Source: Acidobacteriota bacterium (GTDB lineage Bacteria > Acidobacteriota > Terriglobia > UBA7540). From it: a DNA stretch of 64,000 bases. The stretch is from positions 1-64,000 of the forward strand of contig CADDZJ010000002.1 of the NCBI GenBank assembly GCA_902812415.1, given 5' to 3'. Positions 1 to 8,833 of this stretch are shown one piece after another. The translations under genes were made by a program, and so were the position numbers. How positions within the stretch are numbered: the stretch's first letter is position 1; each line of letters opens with the position of its first letter. The notes under the pieces were generated by a model. That model ran no database searches, had not been told where the DNA came from, and saw nothing but the letters and a program-made list of their open reading frames with translations.

Positions 1-232
1 CTTTACGAACAATTTCCAAGGCACAATGTATCTTAAAGATAATAAAAGGCTTATGAATTTAATTTGTTCGTTGCACACAATCCTACAGAAAAGAATGGAT
101 TTAGCTGAAAAATCGGGAAATTGTTCGTCATTTGTGAAGGATAATTGGACTACATTGAGCGGCTTAGAGCAGTGTAATGCACATCCGCGTTGGCTCGTGC
201 AACTGCTATCACGACAAGCCACTCCTGCGGCC

Positions 233-351
233 TGTCATTCTGAGGAGCCGAAGGCGGTCCTGAGTGAAACGAAGGAAGAATCTCCGCATTTTTCTTGATT
301 CTTTAAATGCAGGGATTCTTCCGCCTCGCTGCGCTCGGCGTCAGAATGACA
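233..351. repeat. Dispersed inverted-repeat element, copy 1
   Basis: The outer arms TGTCATTCTGA (233-243) and TCAGAATGACA (341-351) are perfect reverse complements. Inner arms GGAAGAATC (274-282) and GATTCTTCC (314-322) are also complementary. The left half contains AGGAGCCGAAGGCGGTCC, which recurs near 19260, and a related copy lies near 41.1 kb. It therefore belongs to an intergenic repeat family that can form a long hairpin. No coding capacity is seen. Confidence 0.75.
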
Positions 352-416
352 GCCGAAGGGCCACTCAGTCTGCTATGTCTTTTATGACACCCCGAAGGAG
401 GAAAAGCCGTTACTAT

Positions 417-468
417 CATTCCGCGAAAGCAGGGATCCCATAGTGGACCTCCGCCTTCGCGGAAGTGA
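417..468. repeat. Short inverted repeat (second family)
   Basis: The arms TCATTCCGCGAA (417-428) and TTCGCGGAAGTGA (456-468) are complementary apart from one inserted base. The element resembles the widespread intergenic hairpins of the TCATTCCGCGAA...GGGATCCC kind. It lies about 180 bases upstream of the PpiD-like gene and has no obvious regulatory role. Confidence 0.6.
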
Positions 469-651
469 CGGGGTCAGAATTTTCAGAGCGAATGACCAAT
501 GAGGACTGAGCGCTAGGATGAGAGGATCTGAGGCTTGGGCGAACTCGTTTCCTGGGAAAGGCAAGGGTGAAGCTGGAGGACAAGCTGGTTTGCCTCCTGC
601 CTCTCTTAGCCCTATAATTCAGAATAGGCGTTAAGCTCTGGCGGAGATTTT

Positions 652-2583
652 ATGTACCGATTATTTCGCGGTGGTAGCCGCAAAACCCTGATGAAGTATC
701 TGTTGATTTTTTTTCTGGGGATTGTGTCGATCGGCATGGTCCTGACGCTGGCGCCAATCCCCGGCGGCGATACCACTACTCAGGCCAATGTTTTAGCCTC
801 CCTCAACGGAAAAAATATCACCATTCAGGATATCCAGCGGGCTATCAACAATCAGTTGCGGACAGTGGGAAACGATCCCAAGACGATCAGCCGCCTTGCC
901 CAGTCGGCGCTCGATCAGATGATTCTGCAAGACGCGCTCATTACCCAGGCGCATAAGATGGGCCTGACTGTTTCGGATTCAGAACTGGTCGCCTCGCTGC
1001 GCCAGATTCCCTATCTTTACCAGAATGGCCAGTTCATCGGCATGGCGGAATACGAAAACCTGATCCAGCAGGAAACCGGCATGGCGGTGCCGCAATTTGA
1101 AGCTCAGATGCGCAACACCATTCTGATCCGCAAACTGCGCGAGACGGTGACCGACGATGTCCAAGTGACTCCCGAGGAGGTGCATGAGGCATACCTGCGC
1201 CGTAACGAAAAGGCCAAGATCAATTACGTCGTCTTTGAGCCGAATCAGTTTGTCAACGCCGTCAAAGTGACGCCACAAGCGCTTGAGACCTACTTTCTCC
1301 AGAATCGGCTGCGCTATAAGATGCCCGAGCAGCGCAAGGTGAAGTACGTCTTGATTCCGCCCGATAAGGTTCGCGCGCAAGTGAAGATCACCGACGCGGA
1401 CCTCGAACAGTACTACAACCAGCACCTCTCCGAATACCGGGTACCCGACCGCGTTAAAGTGGCGCACATCCTCTTCAAGACCACCGGCGAAACACCTCAG
1501 CAGGAAGCCCAGACGCGCGAGACCGCAGAGAAGGTTTTGAACCAGATCAAGGGCGGAGCCAATTTCGCAGACATGGCCAAGAAGTACTCCCAGGATACCG
1601 GCAGCGCGGCAAATGGCGGCGAGATTGGCTGGATTGAGCGAGGGCAAACCGTAAAAGCCTTTGAAGATGCCGCCTTTTCCATGAAGCCGGGCGAGATCAG
1701 CAACCTAATCAAAACGCCTTACGGATTTCACATCATTAAAGTTGAGGATCGCCAGGTCGCGCACCTCAAGTCGTTTGCCGAAGTCAAGGACTCCATCCAG
1801 CAGACTCTGGAAAAACAAGCTCTTGAGCAGGCCCAGCAGAACCTGGCCAATCAGATCGAGCAGGCCCTCAAAGATCATCCCGATCATTTTGACGCCATCG
1901 CTCAGCAGAATGGATTACAGACGGGGGAAACGCCCTTATTTGCCTATAATCAAGCGGTCCCCGATCTGGGCAATAATGAGAGCTTTGAAAATCTCGCATT
2001 CCAATTGCCTCTCGATGGCATCGGCGAGCCGATTACGGTTCCCAAGGGCGTTGCCATCATCCAGGTGACGCAAATCGTTCCCGAGCACCTTCCGAACCTG
2101 GATGAAGTAAAGCAGCGCGTGGAACAGGACTATCGTACGGATCAATCGAAGATTCTTGCGGCGGAAAAGGCTAGGCAGTTCGCGGCGCAAATTAAGAATG
2201 GCAACTTTTCCAAGATCGCGCAGGCTGATGGCTATAAGGTGAAACAGAGCCAGGAATTCACCGAACAGGATCAACTGCAGGATATGATTCCAGGCTCGGC
2301 GCTGGCCTCGGCTTTCACTCTCCAGCCCGGGCAAACCAGCGACCCGATCTCGGTAGGTTCAACCTATGTCGTTTTCCAGGTGGTCTCGCACACGCCCGCT
2401 ACGGAGTCCGATTTTGCTGCGCAGAAAGACAATCTTACGGACCAACTGCTCCAACAGAAGCGGGACCTGGCGTTTGAAATCTACCGCGACAATCTCAAGC
2501 AGGAATTGCTGCGATCCGGCAAGTTGAAGATTAACCAGACCGCTTTGAAGCAATTCCTTGCCGGCTACCAGGAAAACTCGTAG
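652..2583 (+). CDS. ppiD: PpiD/SurA-like peptidyl-prolyl cis-trans isomerase, membrane anchored
   Basis: A periplasmic foldase of 643 residues that should help outer-membrane and secreted proteins fold after Sec export. A single membrane segment (about residues 15-35) follows a short basic N-terminus, as in PpiD. A SurA-type N-domain covers roughly residues 45-190. A parvulin rotamase domain lies at about 268-364 and contains VAHILFK, NGGEIGWIERGQ and YGFHIIKV. A weaker parvulin-like stretch follows near residues 520-600. GGAG sits seven bases before the ATG. Length and domain order fit PpiD (about 620 residues). The candidate selenoprotein gene starts 16 bases after its stop. Confidence 0.9.
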   Translation: MYRLFRGGSRKTLMKYLLIFFLGIVSIGMVLTLAPIPGGDTTTQANVLASLNGKNITIQDIQRAINNQLRTVGNDPKTISRLAQSALDQMILQDALITQAHKMGLTVSDSELVASLRQIPYLYQNGQFIGMAEYENLIQQETGMAVPQFEAQMRNTILIRKLRETVTDDVQVTPEEVHEAYLRRNEKAKINYVVFEPNQFVNAVKVTPQALETYFLQNRLRYKMPEQRKVKYVLIPPDKVRAQVKITDADLEQYYNQHLSEYRVPDRVKVAHILFKTTGETPQQEAQTRETAEKVLNQIKGGANFADMAKKYSQDTGSAANGGEIGWIERGQTVKAFEDAAFSMKPGEISNLIKTPYGFHIIKVEDRQVAHLKSFAEVKDSIQQTLEKQALEQAQQNLANQIEQALKDHPDHFDAIAQQNGLQTGETPLFAYNQAVPDLGNNESFENLAFQLPLDGIGEPITVPKGVAIIQVTQIVPEHLPNLDEVKQRVEQDYRTDQSKILAAEKARQFAAQIKNGNFSKIAQADGYKVKQSQEFTEQDQLQDMIPGSALASAFTLQPGQTSDPISVGSTYVVFQVVSHTPATESDFAAQKDNLTDQLLQQKRDLAFEIYRDNLKQELLRSGKLKINQTALKQFLAGYQENS

Positions 2584-2599
2584 CTTTCCTATTCATCCG

Positions 2600-3124
2600 A
2601 TGCCTCGCTTATCCAAACTTTCGCCCGATGAGGTGGACGCCCGGTCACAGGAAGTCTTCAACCATTTCCTGAAGGAGCGCGGAAACATCCCGAATATGTT
2701 CCGCACGATGGCACACCGCCCGGAAATCATGAAAACCATGACGGATCATTTCCGCGCCGTCATGAACACGGGCACGGTCGAGAAAAAGCTCAAAGAAATG
2801 GTTGCGGTGCGTGTTTCCCACATCAATCACTGCGATTACTGACTCAATTCTCACACCGCCTTGGCAAGGCGGTTCGGAACTACAGAAGAGGAACTGGCAG
2901 CGCTGGAGCGAGGCGATCTGGCAACCTTCGCCCCGCGAGAGCGGAAAGCGTTGGAGTTTGCGGAGAAGTTGACGCGGGATTCAAACCGGGTCAGCGATGA
3001 TCTGTTCCGGGAACTTCGCTCTTTTTTTAACGAAGGGGAGATTATTGAAATCGCCGCCGTGGCCGGAATCTTCAACTATTTTAACCGCGTCAACAATGCG
3101 CTTCAGATGGAACCCACACGGTAA
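2600..3124 (+). CDS. Candidate selenoprotein: AhpD-like carboxymuconolactone decarboxylase-family protein (CxxU)
   Basis: Read through the TGA at 2840-2842, this gene gives one 174-residue protein of the AhpD/CMD peroxidase-related family. The first part ends VSHINHCDY and the same frame continues LNSHTALARRFG to a TAA at 3122. In AhpD the catalytic motif is CxxC followed by His four residues after the second Cys; here it reads C78-D-Y-U81 with His85. The UGA therefore sits exactly on the peroxidatic Cys position. The hairpin at 2855-2873 fits a bacterial SECIS element. Family role: thiol-dependent peroxide or hydroperoxide reduction in the cytoplasm. I chose ATG 2600, after the ppiD stop; an earlier start at 2558 would overlap ppiD by 26 bases. 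The alternative reading is a nonsense mutation, which the intact downstream 93 codons argue against. Confidence 0.8.
2840..2873 (+). promoter_or_regulatory. UGA codon plus candidate bacterial SECIS hairpin (CMD-family gene)
   Basis: The TGA at 2840-2842 is followed by a perfect 8-bp stem, ACCGCCTT (2855-2862) with AAGGCGGT (2866-2873), closing a GGC loop (2863-2865). Bacterial SECIS elements lie inside the coding region just after UGA, with the loop about 16-37 bases away and a G among the first two loop bases. Here the loop begins 20 bases after UGA and starts with GG. The structure is read directly; its function is inferred. Confidence 0.75.
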
Positions 3125-3231
3125 GGGCGACGGCCAGGCATCCCGATAACGTTTCCTGATTTTTGTGCAGCATGGCGGCGCCGCAGGAAAGCTTCTCTGA
3201 CACCTGTTCCCTCACACCTGACGCGTGTCTG

Positions 3232-5079
3232 TTACGATGCCGCCTGGAGCGCTTCCGCTTTTCGCCCGGCGACAGGCGGCGGGGTATAACCTTCCGGCAG
3301 GTCGCCATTATCGGCGCGCAAATATTGCCAGTAGTTCGGCCTGAGGCTGGCAATCAATTCCTTCCGACTCTTTGTCTTGAGGGGCTTGCCGATATAAATC
3401 TTTCCGAAGCGCGCGAGCAGTTCTTCAGGAACCACGCCAGAAAACATCCAGATCGGCCAGGTGAAGTTCGGACCGTTCGTGCGGCGCAATTTAAAAAGCC
3501 ACATGGCAATCGACCCGACACGCCACGCCGTCGGTCCCCACCAGCTATAGAGTCCGGGGCGAAGACTCAGCTTCCAGCACTTCAAAATCAATTGCCATTG
3601 CAGCGGCGTGAGCTTTTGCGTTTCCGCAACGCCCTTCTGCCGCTCCATGCGAGTATCATGCAGCGGGGTAAAGATGGAAGGCACCAGAAAGGCGAAAAGC
3701 CCGCGGCGTTCCATCTCATAGACCAGATCAAGCGTGGCTTTCACATCCTCATCGGTTTCCTCAGGGCTGCCCACAATGAGCGTCATGACGGGGAACCAGT
3801 TGTTTTCATTGGCGATCCGCAGACCTTCGAGCACAACGCTCGGCCAGTCTTCAATCGAAAACGGAATCGCTTTGCTGGGCATGATCTTTTTGGCGATACG
3901 CACCGAGCCGGTTTCGAGGCCAATCAGCGGCGCGAGAATCTTCTTCTGCGGATGCGTGCTCAGCCGGGGCAGGTGAATCGGGCTCTTGGGCAGCAGAAGT
4001 TCAGACAGCTTTCTGATCAGTTGCGGATCGACGACAAAAGGCGCCATGGTGCAATGGCTCAGCACGTGGCGCTCCACTCCGGGTGTATTCACAATTTCAG
4101 AATAAAGGTCCAGCAAAGCCTCGCGATTGGGAAAGAAAAATGGCGTCTCGGTGCGCACTTGCCCCCAGATAAACATATCTTCTGTGGCGAGCGAAATCTG
4201 GTGGTTTCCATCGCGCACGTTGGCGCGCACCGCCTTGAGTATGTTTTCCTTCGGCAGATCAATTTGGGGATTCAAGTCGGGCAGGCAGAACTGGCAGCGA
4301 CGGCCGCAACCCGTGGTCATTTCCACGACGCCGAACGTGGTGCGAGCGTCCGGAAAGAGGATCGCATCACGGCTTTTCGGATGCGCCGCATTCACTTCTT
4401 GCGGCAAATCTTCGCCGCGGATTGCTTTACGGAAAAGCTCCATCACCTCTTCGGACTCGCTGCGCCCCTCGACGACCGAATCGACGCCCAGCTCCTCAAA
4501 GCTGTTGGTTTGTGAAATCTGCCAGCCTCCCGAGCCGCCGACAATCACCTTGAAATTTGGGCGATAGGGACTGGCCTTGATTTTGGCAAAGAGAAGTTTC
4601 GCGTAATGCGAGTTGATGGGCTCACGGGAAGAACCAAAAATCGAAGCGTAAACCCCAGCCGCGAAAGTCACGCCCAGCGGATTATGAGTTGAAACGCCGA
4701 CCACTCGAGTGCGAGGTCCGATAAACTTATCGAGATCGTCCGGGTAGCAGGCAACGATCTCCTCGCGGGGAAATACTCTTTCAAGCGATCTTTGCACCAG
4801 TCGGGTCCCGGCCGGCATGTAACGCGCCGAGCCGTCGGGATTGTATTCCACGTTTCGCCAGTGCGGATATTTATTGTTTAGGACAAACTCCATCCAGGTC
4901 GGCATCGAAGCCAAGGCCATCTGAATAAAATAACCGGCGTGATCAATCGTCTCGGTCAGCGGCGCGGTGAGGACAATGAGCTTTCCACCGTCCTGGGGAG
5001 GCGTCAGTTCAGACGCCCATGCGCTCGGCTCCTTTGGCATTGGGCCTTGATTTTCATTGCGTTCAGTGGAACTCCGCAT
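3232..5079 (-). CDS. B12-binding domain radical SAM protein
   Basis: A radical SAM enzyme of about 615 residues with an N-terminal cobalamin-binding-like Rossmann region (roughly residues 80-230). The core begins at TTGCGRRCQFCLPD (near residue 255), where Cys-x3-Cys-x2-Cys binds the 4Fe-4S cluster. GLETGSVR and TLIVGSPEETDEDV follow, as in MiaB/BchE-like radical SAM proteins. The C-terminus carries family-specific hydrophobic stretches. The substrate cannot be told; relatives do methylations or rearrangements on lipids or tetrapyrroles. I prefer the ATG at 5079, which has GGAGG upstream, over an in-frame ATG at 5121. It converges on the CMD-family gene and has no operon partner. Confidence 0.85.
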   Translation of the reverse strand: MRSSTERNENQGPMPKEPSAWASELTPPQDGGKLIVLTAPLTETIDHAGYFIQMALASMPTWMEFVLNNKYPHWRNVEYNPDGSARYMPAGTRLVQRSLERVFPREEIVACYPDDLDKFIGPRTRVVGVSTHNPLGVTFAAGVYASIFGSSREPINSHYAKLLFAKIKASPYRPNFKVIVGGSGGWQISQTNSFEELGVDSVVEGRSESEEVMELFRKAIRGEDLPQEVNAAHPKSRDAILFPDARTTFGVVEMTTGCGRRCQFCLPDLNPQIDLPKENILKAVRANVRDGNHQISLATEDMFIWGQVRTETPFFFPNREALLDLYSEIVNTPGVERHVLSHCTMAPFVVDPQLIRKLSELLLPKSPIHLPRLSTHPQKKILAPLIGLETGSVRIAKKIMPSKAIPFSIEDWPSVVLEGLRIANENNWFPVMTLIVGSPEETDEDVKATLDLVYEMERRGLFAFLVPSIFTPLHDTRMERQKGVAETQKLTPLQWQLILKCWKLSLRPGLYSWWGPTAWRVGSIAMWLFKLRRTNGPNFTWPIWMFSGVVPEELLARFGKIYIGKPLKTKSRKELIASLRPNYWQYLRADNGDLPEGYTPPPVAGRKAEALQAAS

Positions 5080-5184
5080 GAGACAACGCCTCCACTTGAA
5101 GAGATCAGAGCCAACTCCCATGCCGAACCGACATTGAGGGAGCGCGCAGTTTACAGAAAGATCAGCCGCGATGGCTCATCGATG

Positions 5185-6480
5185 CTACAGAATTGATTCA
5201 TCCCAGTTCTCAAGCTTGGCCTTGATTCTGGACATGAATTGATCCGCTACGGCGCCATCCAGCACCCGATGATCGAACGAGAGCGTGAGATAAACCATCG
5301 TGCGGATGGCAATAGCATCGTTGCGCACAACAGGACGCTTTTCAATAGCTCCAACGCCGAGAATGGCAACCTGCGGCTGATGGATGATCGGCGTACCGAT
5401 CAGGCTGCCGAAAACTCCGTGATTGCTGATGGTAAATGTACCTTCCTGCACTTCCTCCACGTTCAGACGCTTGGCCCGCGCACGCCCGGCGAGATCGCGC
5501 ACCGCGCGCGCAATTCCCAGAAAACTCTTCTCATCCGCGCGCTTGATCACAGGAACAATCAGCCCGGTTTCAAGCGCCACCGCGATTCCCATGTTGATAT
5601 CGCGCTTGTAAACGATGTTGTCGCCGTCGAGCGACGCGTTCACCACGGGAAATTGCTTAAGCGCGTCCACTGCGGCCCGCACGAAGAAGGGAGTATAGGT
5701 CAATTTCAGGCCATTTCGGCGCTCAAAATCTTCGCCATGACGCGACATCAGCTCGGCAACCCGCGTCATTTCCACCTCAAACACGGTGGCTACATGCGGA
5801 GAAGTGCGCTTGCTCATCACCATGCGCTCGGCGATCTGCCGTCGCATGAGCGTCAGGGGTACAGTCTGAGTAGGGCCGCTCCATGTCATCCTGGAAGGAA
5901 CAGCCGGCGAAGGCGCGATAGACGGCGCTGCTGGAGTGGGAGCAGGCTCGGTAATCGCAGCAGGGGGCTTGCCCTTCTCTTTTTGCGCCGCGAGATATGC
6001 CAGCACATCCTTCTTGCTGATACGCCCGCCAAGCCCCGTACCATGAATCTGTGTAAGGTCAAGCTGATGCTCACGAGCCATCCGGCGCACCACGGGCGAG
6101 GATCGAACCTCTCGCGTTGCCCCACTTGGCGGCGCAGCAGCCGATGCGCTTTCTGTTTCGGGTTTGATCAATGACTCAGAAAACGTTGTCTCATCTGGGG
6201 CAGGCTCTTTTACGGAAACCGACTTCGCAGAATCCATGGCTCCTTCGCCATCAATTTCGGCAACGACCGTATTTACCTCAACGGTTTCGTTTTCCTTGAC
6301 CAGAATCCTGGTGAGAATTCCGGCAGCCGGCGAGGGAATCTCAGCATCCACCTTATCCGTGGAAATCTCGAAGAGCGGCTCATCCCGCTCCACGCGATCG
6401 CCCACCTTCTTTATCCATCGCGTGATCGTCCCCTCGGCAACGCTTTCCCCCATCTGAGGCATGATGACGTTCACGGGCAT
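5185..6480 (-). CDS. 2-oxo acid dehydrogenase E2 (dihydrolipoyl acyltransferase)
   Basis: The E2 core of a pyruvate or branched-chain 2-oxo acid dehydrogenase complex, 431 residues, transferring the acyl group from lipoate to CoA. One lipoyl domain covers residues 1-77, with the lipoylated Lys43 in EISTDKVDAEIP. An Ala/Pro-rich linker follows, then a peripheral subunit-binding domain at about 127-165 (VRRMAREHQLDL...GRISKKDVLAYL). The catalytic domain is about 200-431 and has the active-site motif SFDHRVLDG near residue 401. GAGG lies eight bases before the ATG. E1 beta and E1 alpha genes lie just upstream on the same strand. No E3 gene is in the window. Acyl specificity is not decided from sequence. 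Confidence 0.93.
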   Translation of the reverse strand: MPVNVIMPQMGESVAEGTITRWIKKVGDRVERDEPLFEISTDKVDAEIPSPAAGILTRILVKENETVEVNTVVAEIDGEGAMDSAKSVSVKEPAPDETTFSESLIKPETESASAAAPPSGATREVRSSPVVRRMAREHQLDLTQIHGTGLGGRISKKDVLAYLAAQKEKGKPPAAITEPAPTPAAPSIAPSPAVPSRMTWSGPTQTVPLTLMRRQIAERMVMSKRTSPHVATVFEVEMTRVAELMSRHGEDFERRNGLKLTYTPFFVRAAVDALKQFPVVNASLDGDNIVYKRDINMGIAVALETGLIVPVIKRADEKSFLGIARAVRDLAGRARAKRLNVEEVQEGTFTISNHGVFGSLIGTPIIHQPQVAILGVGAIEKRPVVRNDAIAIRTMVYLTLSFDHRVLDGAVADQFMSRIKAKLENWDESIL

Positions 6481-6613
6481 AAGGACAACCTCAACAAAAC
6501 TTCGGGGTGGTTAAGAACAATTGACTCCTTGGCCCCCTTGTCAACCGTTACAGAGAACGCGGAGCAGCTGCCGCGTGGATTTTGATGGCCGAAAACCAAT
6601 GAGCCAATTGACC

Positions 6614-7588
6614 TCAATAGGCTGCGAGCTTCCTGGCCGCAGCCATCAGTTTCTGCGCATTGGGCAAAAAGTATTCCTCGAGCGGCGGCGCAAAAGGCAC
6701 GGGAGTATCCGGCGCTGTCACGCGAATGATCGGACCATCCAGATCGTCAAAGGCGCGCTCGCCAATCAAGGCCGCCAACTCTCCCGCCATGCCGCCCGTC
6801 CGCGTATCCTCATGCAGCAGAATCACTTTACCGCACTTTCGGACGCTTGCAAGCACCGCTGCCTCATCGTAGGGCAGTAAAGACCGCAGGTCAACAACCT
6901 CGAGCGACACGCCCTCCTTTTCCAACTCGGCGGCGGCTTCGAGGGCCGTCCACACCATGGCGCCGTAAGTGATCACAGCGATATCGGCACCTTCTCGCCG
7001 AACCGCTGCCCGGCCCAACGGCACCAGGTAGTCTTCATCCGGAACCTCATCTTTAATCCGGCGGTAAAGGAACTTGTGTTCGTAAAAAATCACCGGGTTT
7101 TCGTCGCGGATGGAAGCTTTGATGAGACCCTTCGCGTCGTAGGCTGTGGAAGGAATCACCACTTTCAGGCCGGGTGTATGAACAAACCACATCTCATTCG
7201 ACTGCGAATGATAAGGCCCTCCGTGGACACCCGCGCCGGAAGGGCCTCGAATCACCATAGGCACCTTCGCGCCCCAGCGATAGTGAATCTTTGCCGCCAT
7301 GTTCACAATCTGGTCGAAGCCGCAGGCGATGAAATCCATGAACTGCATTTCGACCACGGGCCGCATGCCCATCAAAGCCGCCCCGGTAGCCGCCCCCACA
7401 ATGGCAGACTCGGAAATAGGGGTATCAATCACACGGTCTCGACCGAACCTTTCCAGCATTCCATCTGTAACCTTGAAAGCGCCTCCGTATTCGGCGACAT
7501 CTTCTCCGATGACAAACACAGAAGGATCTCGTTCCATCTCCTCCCAAATTCCCTGGCGAATCGCCTCAACATAAGTCAAAACGGGCAT
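6614..7588 (-). CDS. 2-oxo acid dehydrogenase E1 component, beta subunit
   Basis: Pairs with the E1 alpha subunit encoded upstream to decarboxylate a 2-oxo acid with thiamine diphosphate. It has the transketolase pyrimidine-binding half, with VIGEDVAEYGGAFKVTDGM near the start and DTPISESAIVGAATGAALMG, then the transketolase C-terminal half, with VVDLRSLLPYD and HEDTRTGG. I chose the start MPVLTYVEA at 7588 because that is where family similarity begins; an in-frame ATG at 7636 would add 16 unconserved residues. It sits between E1 alpha and E2 on the same strand and is most likely co-transcribed with both. Length (about 324 residues) is usual for the family. Confidence 0.93.
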   Translation of the reverse strand: MPVLTYVEAIRQGIWEEMERDPSVFVIGEDVAEYGGAFKVTDGMLERFGRDRVIDTPISESAIVGAATGAALMGMRPVVEMQFMDFIACGFDQIVNMAAKIHYRWGAKVPMVIRGPSGAGVHGGPYHSQSNEMWFVHTPGLKVVIPSTAYDAKGLIKASIRDENPVIFYEHKFLYRRIKDEVPDEDYLVPLGRAAVRREGADIAVITYGAMVWTALEAAAELEKEGVSLEVVDLRSLLPYDEAAVLASVRKCGKVILLHEDTRTGGMAGELAALIGERAFDDLDGPIIRVTAPDTPVPFAPPLEEYFLPNAQKLMAAARKLAAY

Positions 7589-7661
7589 TGACAGTCTCTT
7601 GGTTTGACGACCGATAGCCGTGATGCTTGGATGCACTCAATCGGAAAATCACGCCTGGGGG

Positions 7662-8693
7662 TCAGCTTTCCTTCCCGGGCCGCTCCCACCAACAATCCGG
7701 GCCACAATAGACCCCTTCCAAAGCCTCGGGCCCTTTCGGAAACGGCGAAGCCTCCGCAAAAGCAACGGCTTCATCCACTTCTTTTTTGATCGTCTCATCC
7801 AACTCCCGGATGTCTTTACGACTTATGATTTGCCGCGCAAGCAGATACTTTTCAAGCCGCAATATGGGATCTCTTGCTTCCCACCGTTTTATGAGCTTTT
7901 CAGGGACGTATTCCGCTGCATCGTGAGCGGAATGCCCCGTCATGCGAAAGGTCTTGCACTCAATAAAGCTTGGCCCGTCACCCTTCCTTGAACGGGCGAT
8001 AGCCTTTGCCACGGTCTGATAAACAGCCAGAACATCGTTGCCATCCACTTTGACCCCCGGCATGCCATAGGCCGCTCCCCGCACCGCCAAGTCTTCAATA
8101 GCATATTGCTTTTCCGTGCTCGTGGAATAGGCATATGCATTGTTATTACAGATGAAAATGACCGCCAACTTCATCACCGCCGCCAGATTCATCGCCTCGT
8201 GCACATCCCCCCGGCTGCTCGTGCCTTCGCCGAAATGCACCAGCGCAACATTCTTTTTCTTTTGCTGTTTCATGGCGAGGGCGACGCCGCACGCCACAGG
8301 GCAGGTATCGCCCAGGGGAGAAATAATCGGAATAAGACCGCGCTCGAGATTCCCAATATGCAAGGTATTTTCGCGGCCGCGCGTAGGGCCATTGGCGCGC
8401 GCCATCCAGTTGCAAAAGATATCCTTCAAAGGGATGCCGCGAATCAGGAACGAAGAAAAATCTCGATGACTGGGCAAGACGACATCGCCCTCACTCAGCT
8501 GAATCGCCGAGCCTACGCCGATCGCTTCCTGCCCGCGCCCCACATAAACGCCTCCGACAATTTTCCCCTGCCGATACAGCGCCTTTTCAATGCGGAATTC
8601 AGATTCGCGGGTGAGCTTCAAATAATAAAGCATGCGCCGAAGCGTCGTGACATCAGGAGCATGCGATTTATGTCTTGAAGTCGTTTTTCCCAC
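7662..8693 (-). CDS. 2-oxo acid dehydrogenase E1 component, alpha subunit
   Basis: The thiamine-diphosphate-binding E1 alpha subunit (343 residues). The cofactor motif appears as GEGTSSRGDVHEAMN...CNNNAYA, with Glu for the usual Asp in GDG. The conserved YVGRGQEAIGVG and SHRDFSSFLIRG segments lie in the N-terminal half. The phosphorylation-loop-like stretch TFRMTGHSAHD is present. It heads the E1 alpha-E1 beta-E2 gene order that is standard for branched-chain and Gram-positive-type pyruvate dehydrogenase complexes. This differs from the single-chain AceE of proteobacteria. About 140 bases separate it from lipB, on the same strand and upstream. Confidence 0.92.
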   Translation of the reverse strand: MGKTTSRHKSHAPDVTTLRRMLYYLKLTRESEFRIEKALYRQGKIVGGVYVGRGQEAIGVGSAIQLSEGDVVLPSHRDFSSFLIRGIPLKDIFCNWMARANGPTRGRENTLHIGNLERGLIPIISPLGDTCPVACGVALAMKQQKKKNVALVHFGEGTSSRGDVHEAMNLAAVMKLAVIFICNNNAYAYSTSTEKQYAIEDLAVRGAAYGMPGVKVDGNDVLAVYQTVAKAIARSRKGDGPSFIECKTFRMTGHSAHDAAEYVPEKLIKRWEARDPILRLEKYLLARQIISRKDIRELDETIKKEVDEAVAFAEASPFPKGPEALEGVYCGPDCWWERPGKES

Positions 8694-8833
8694 GGTAGAT
8701 CGGCGACCTGTTAAGCATCGGAGCGTCTGGCGTCAAAGGCCGCCATCCAGCACGAGGATTGGCGGCCCCTCGGCGATATCCCATGGCAAGGGCAGTGAGA
8801 TTACCTGCCGCGGCCCAAAGCGCAAAAGGCCGC

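Larger units (their letters stand above)
1..651. other. Intergenic region with hairpin repeats
   Basis: No convincing gene is seen upstream of the PpiD-like gene. The first 220 bases are AT-rich with no protein that I recognise. The rest carries two inverted-repeat elements of dispersed type, annotated separately at 233-351 and 417-468. A short open frame at 26-298 runs into the first repeat and resembles nothing known, so I do not call it a gene. Confidence 0.6.

Noticed and set aside
26-298. A 90-codon frame at the window start
   Set aside because: It reads into the dispersed repeat at 233-351 and its protein has no family features.
3163-4515. A 450-codon open frame on the plus strand
   Set aside because: It lies fully antisense to the radical SAM gene, which has clear motifs. 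The frame is a by-product of GC-rich codon use and its translation looks like no protein.
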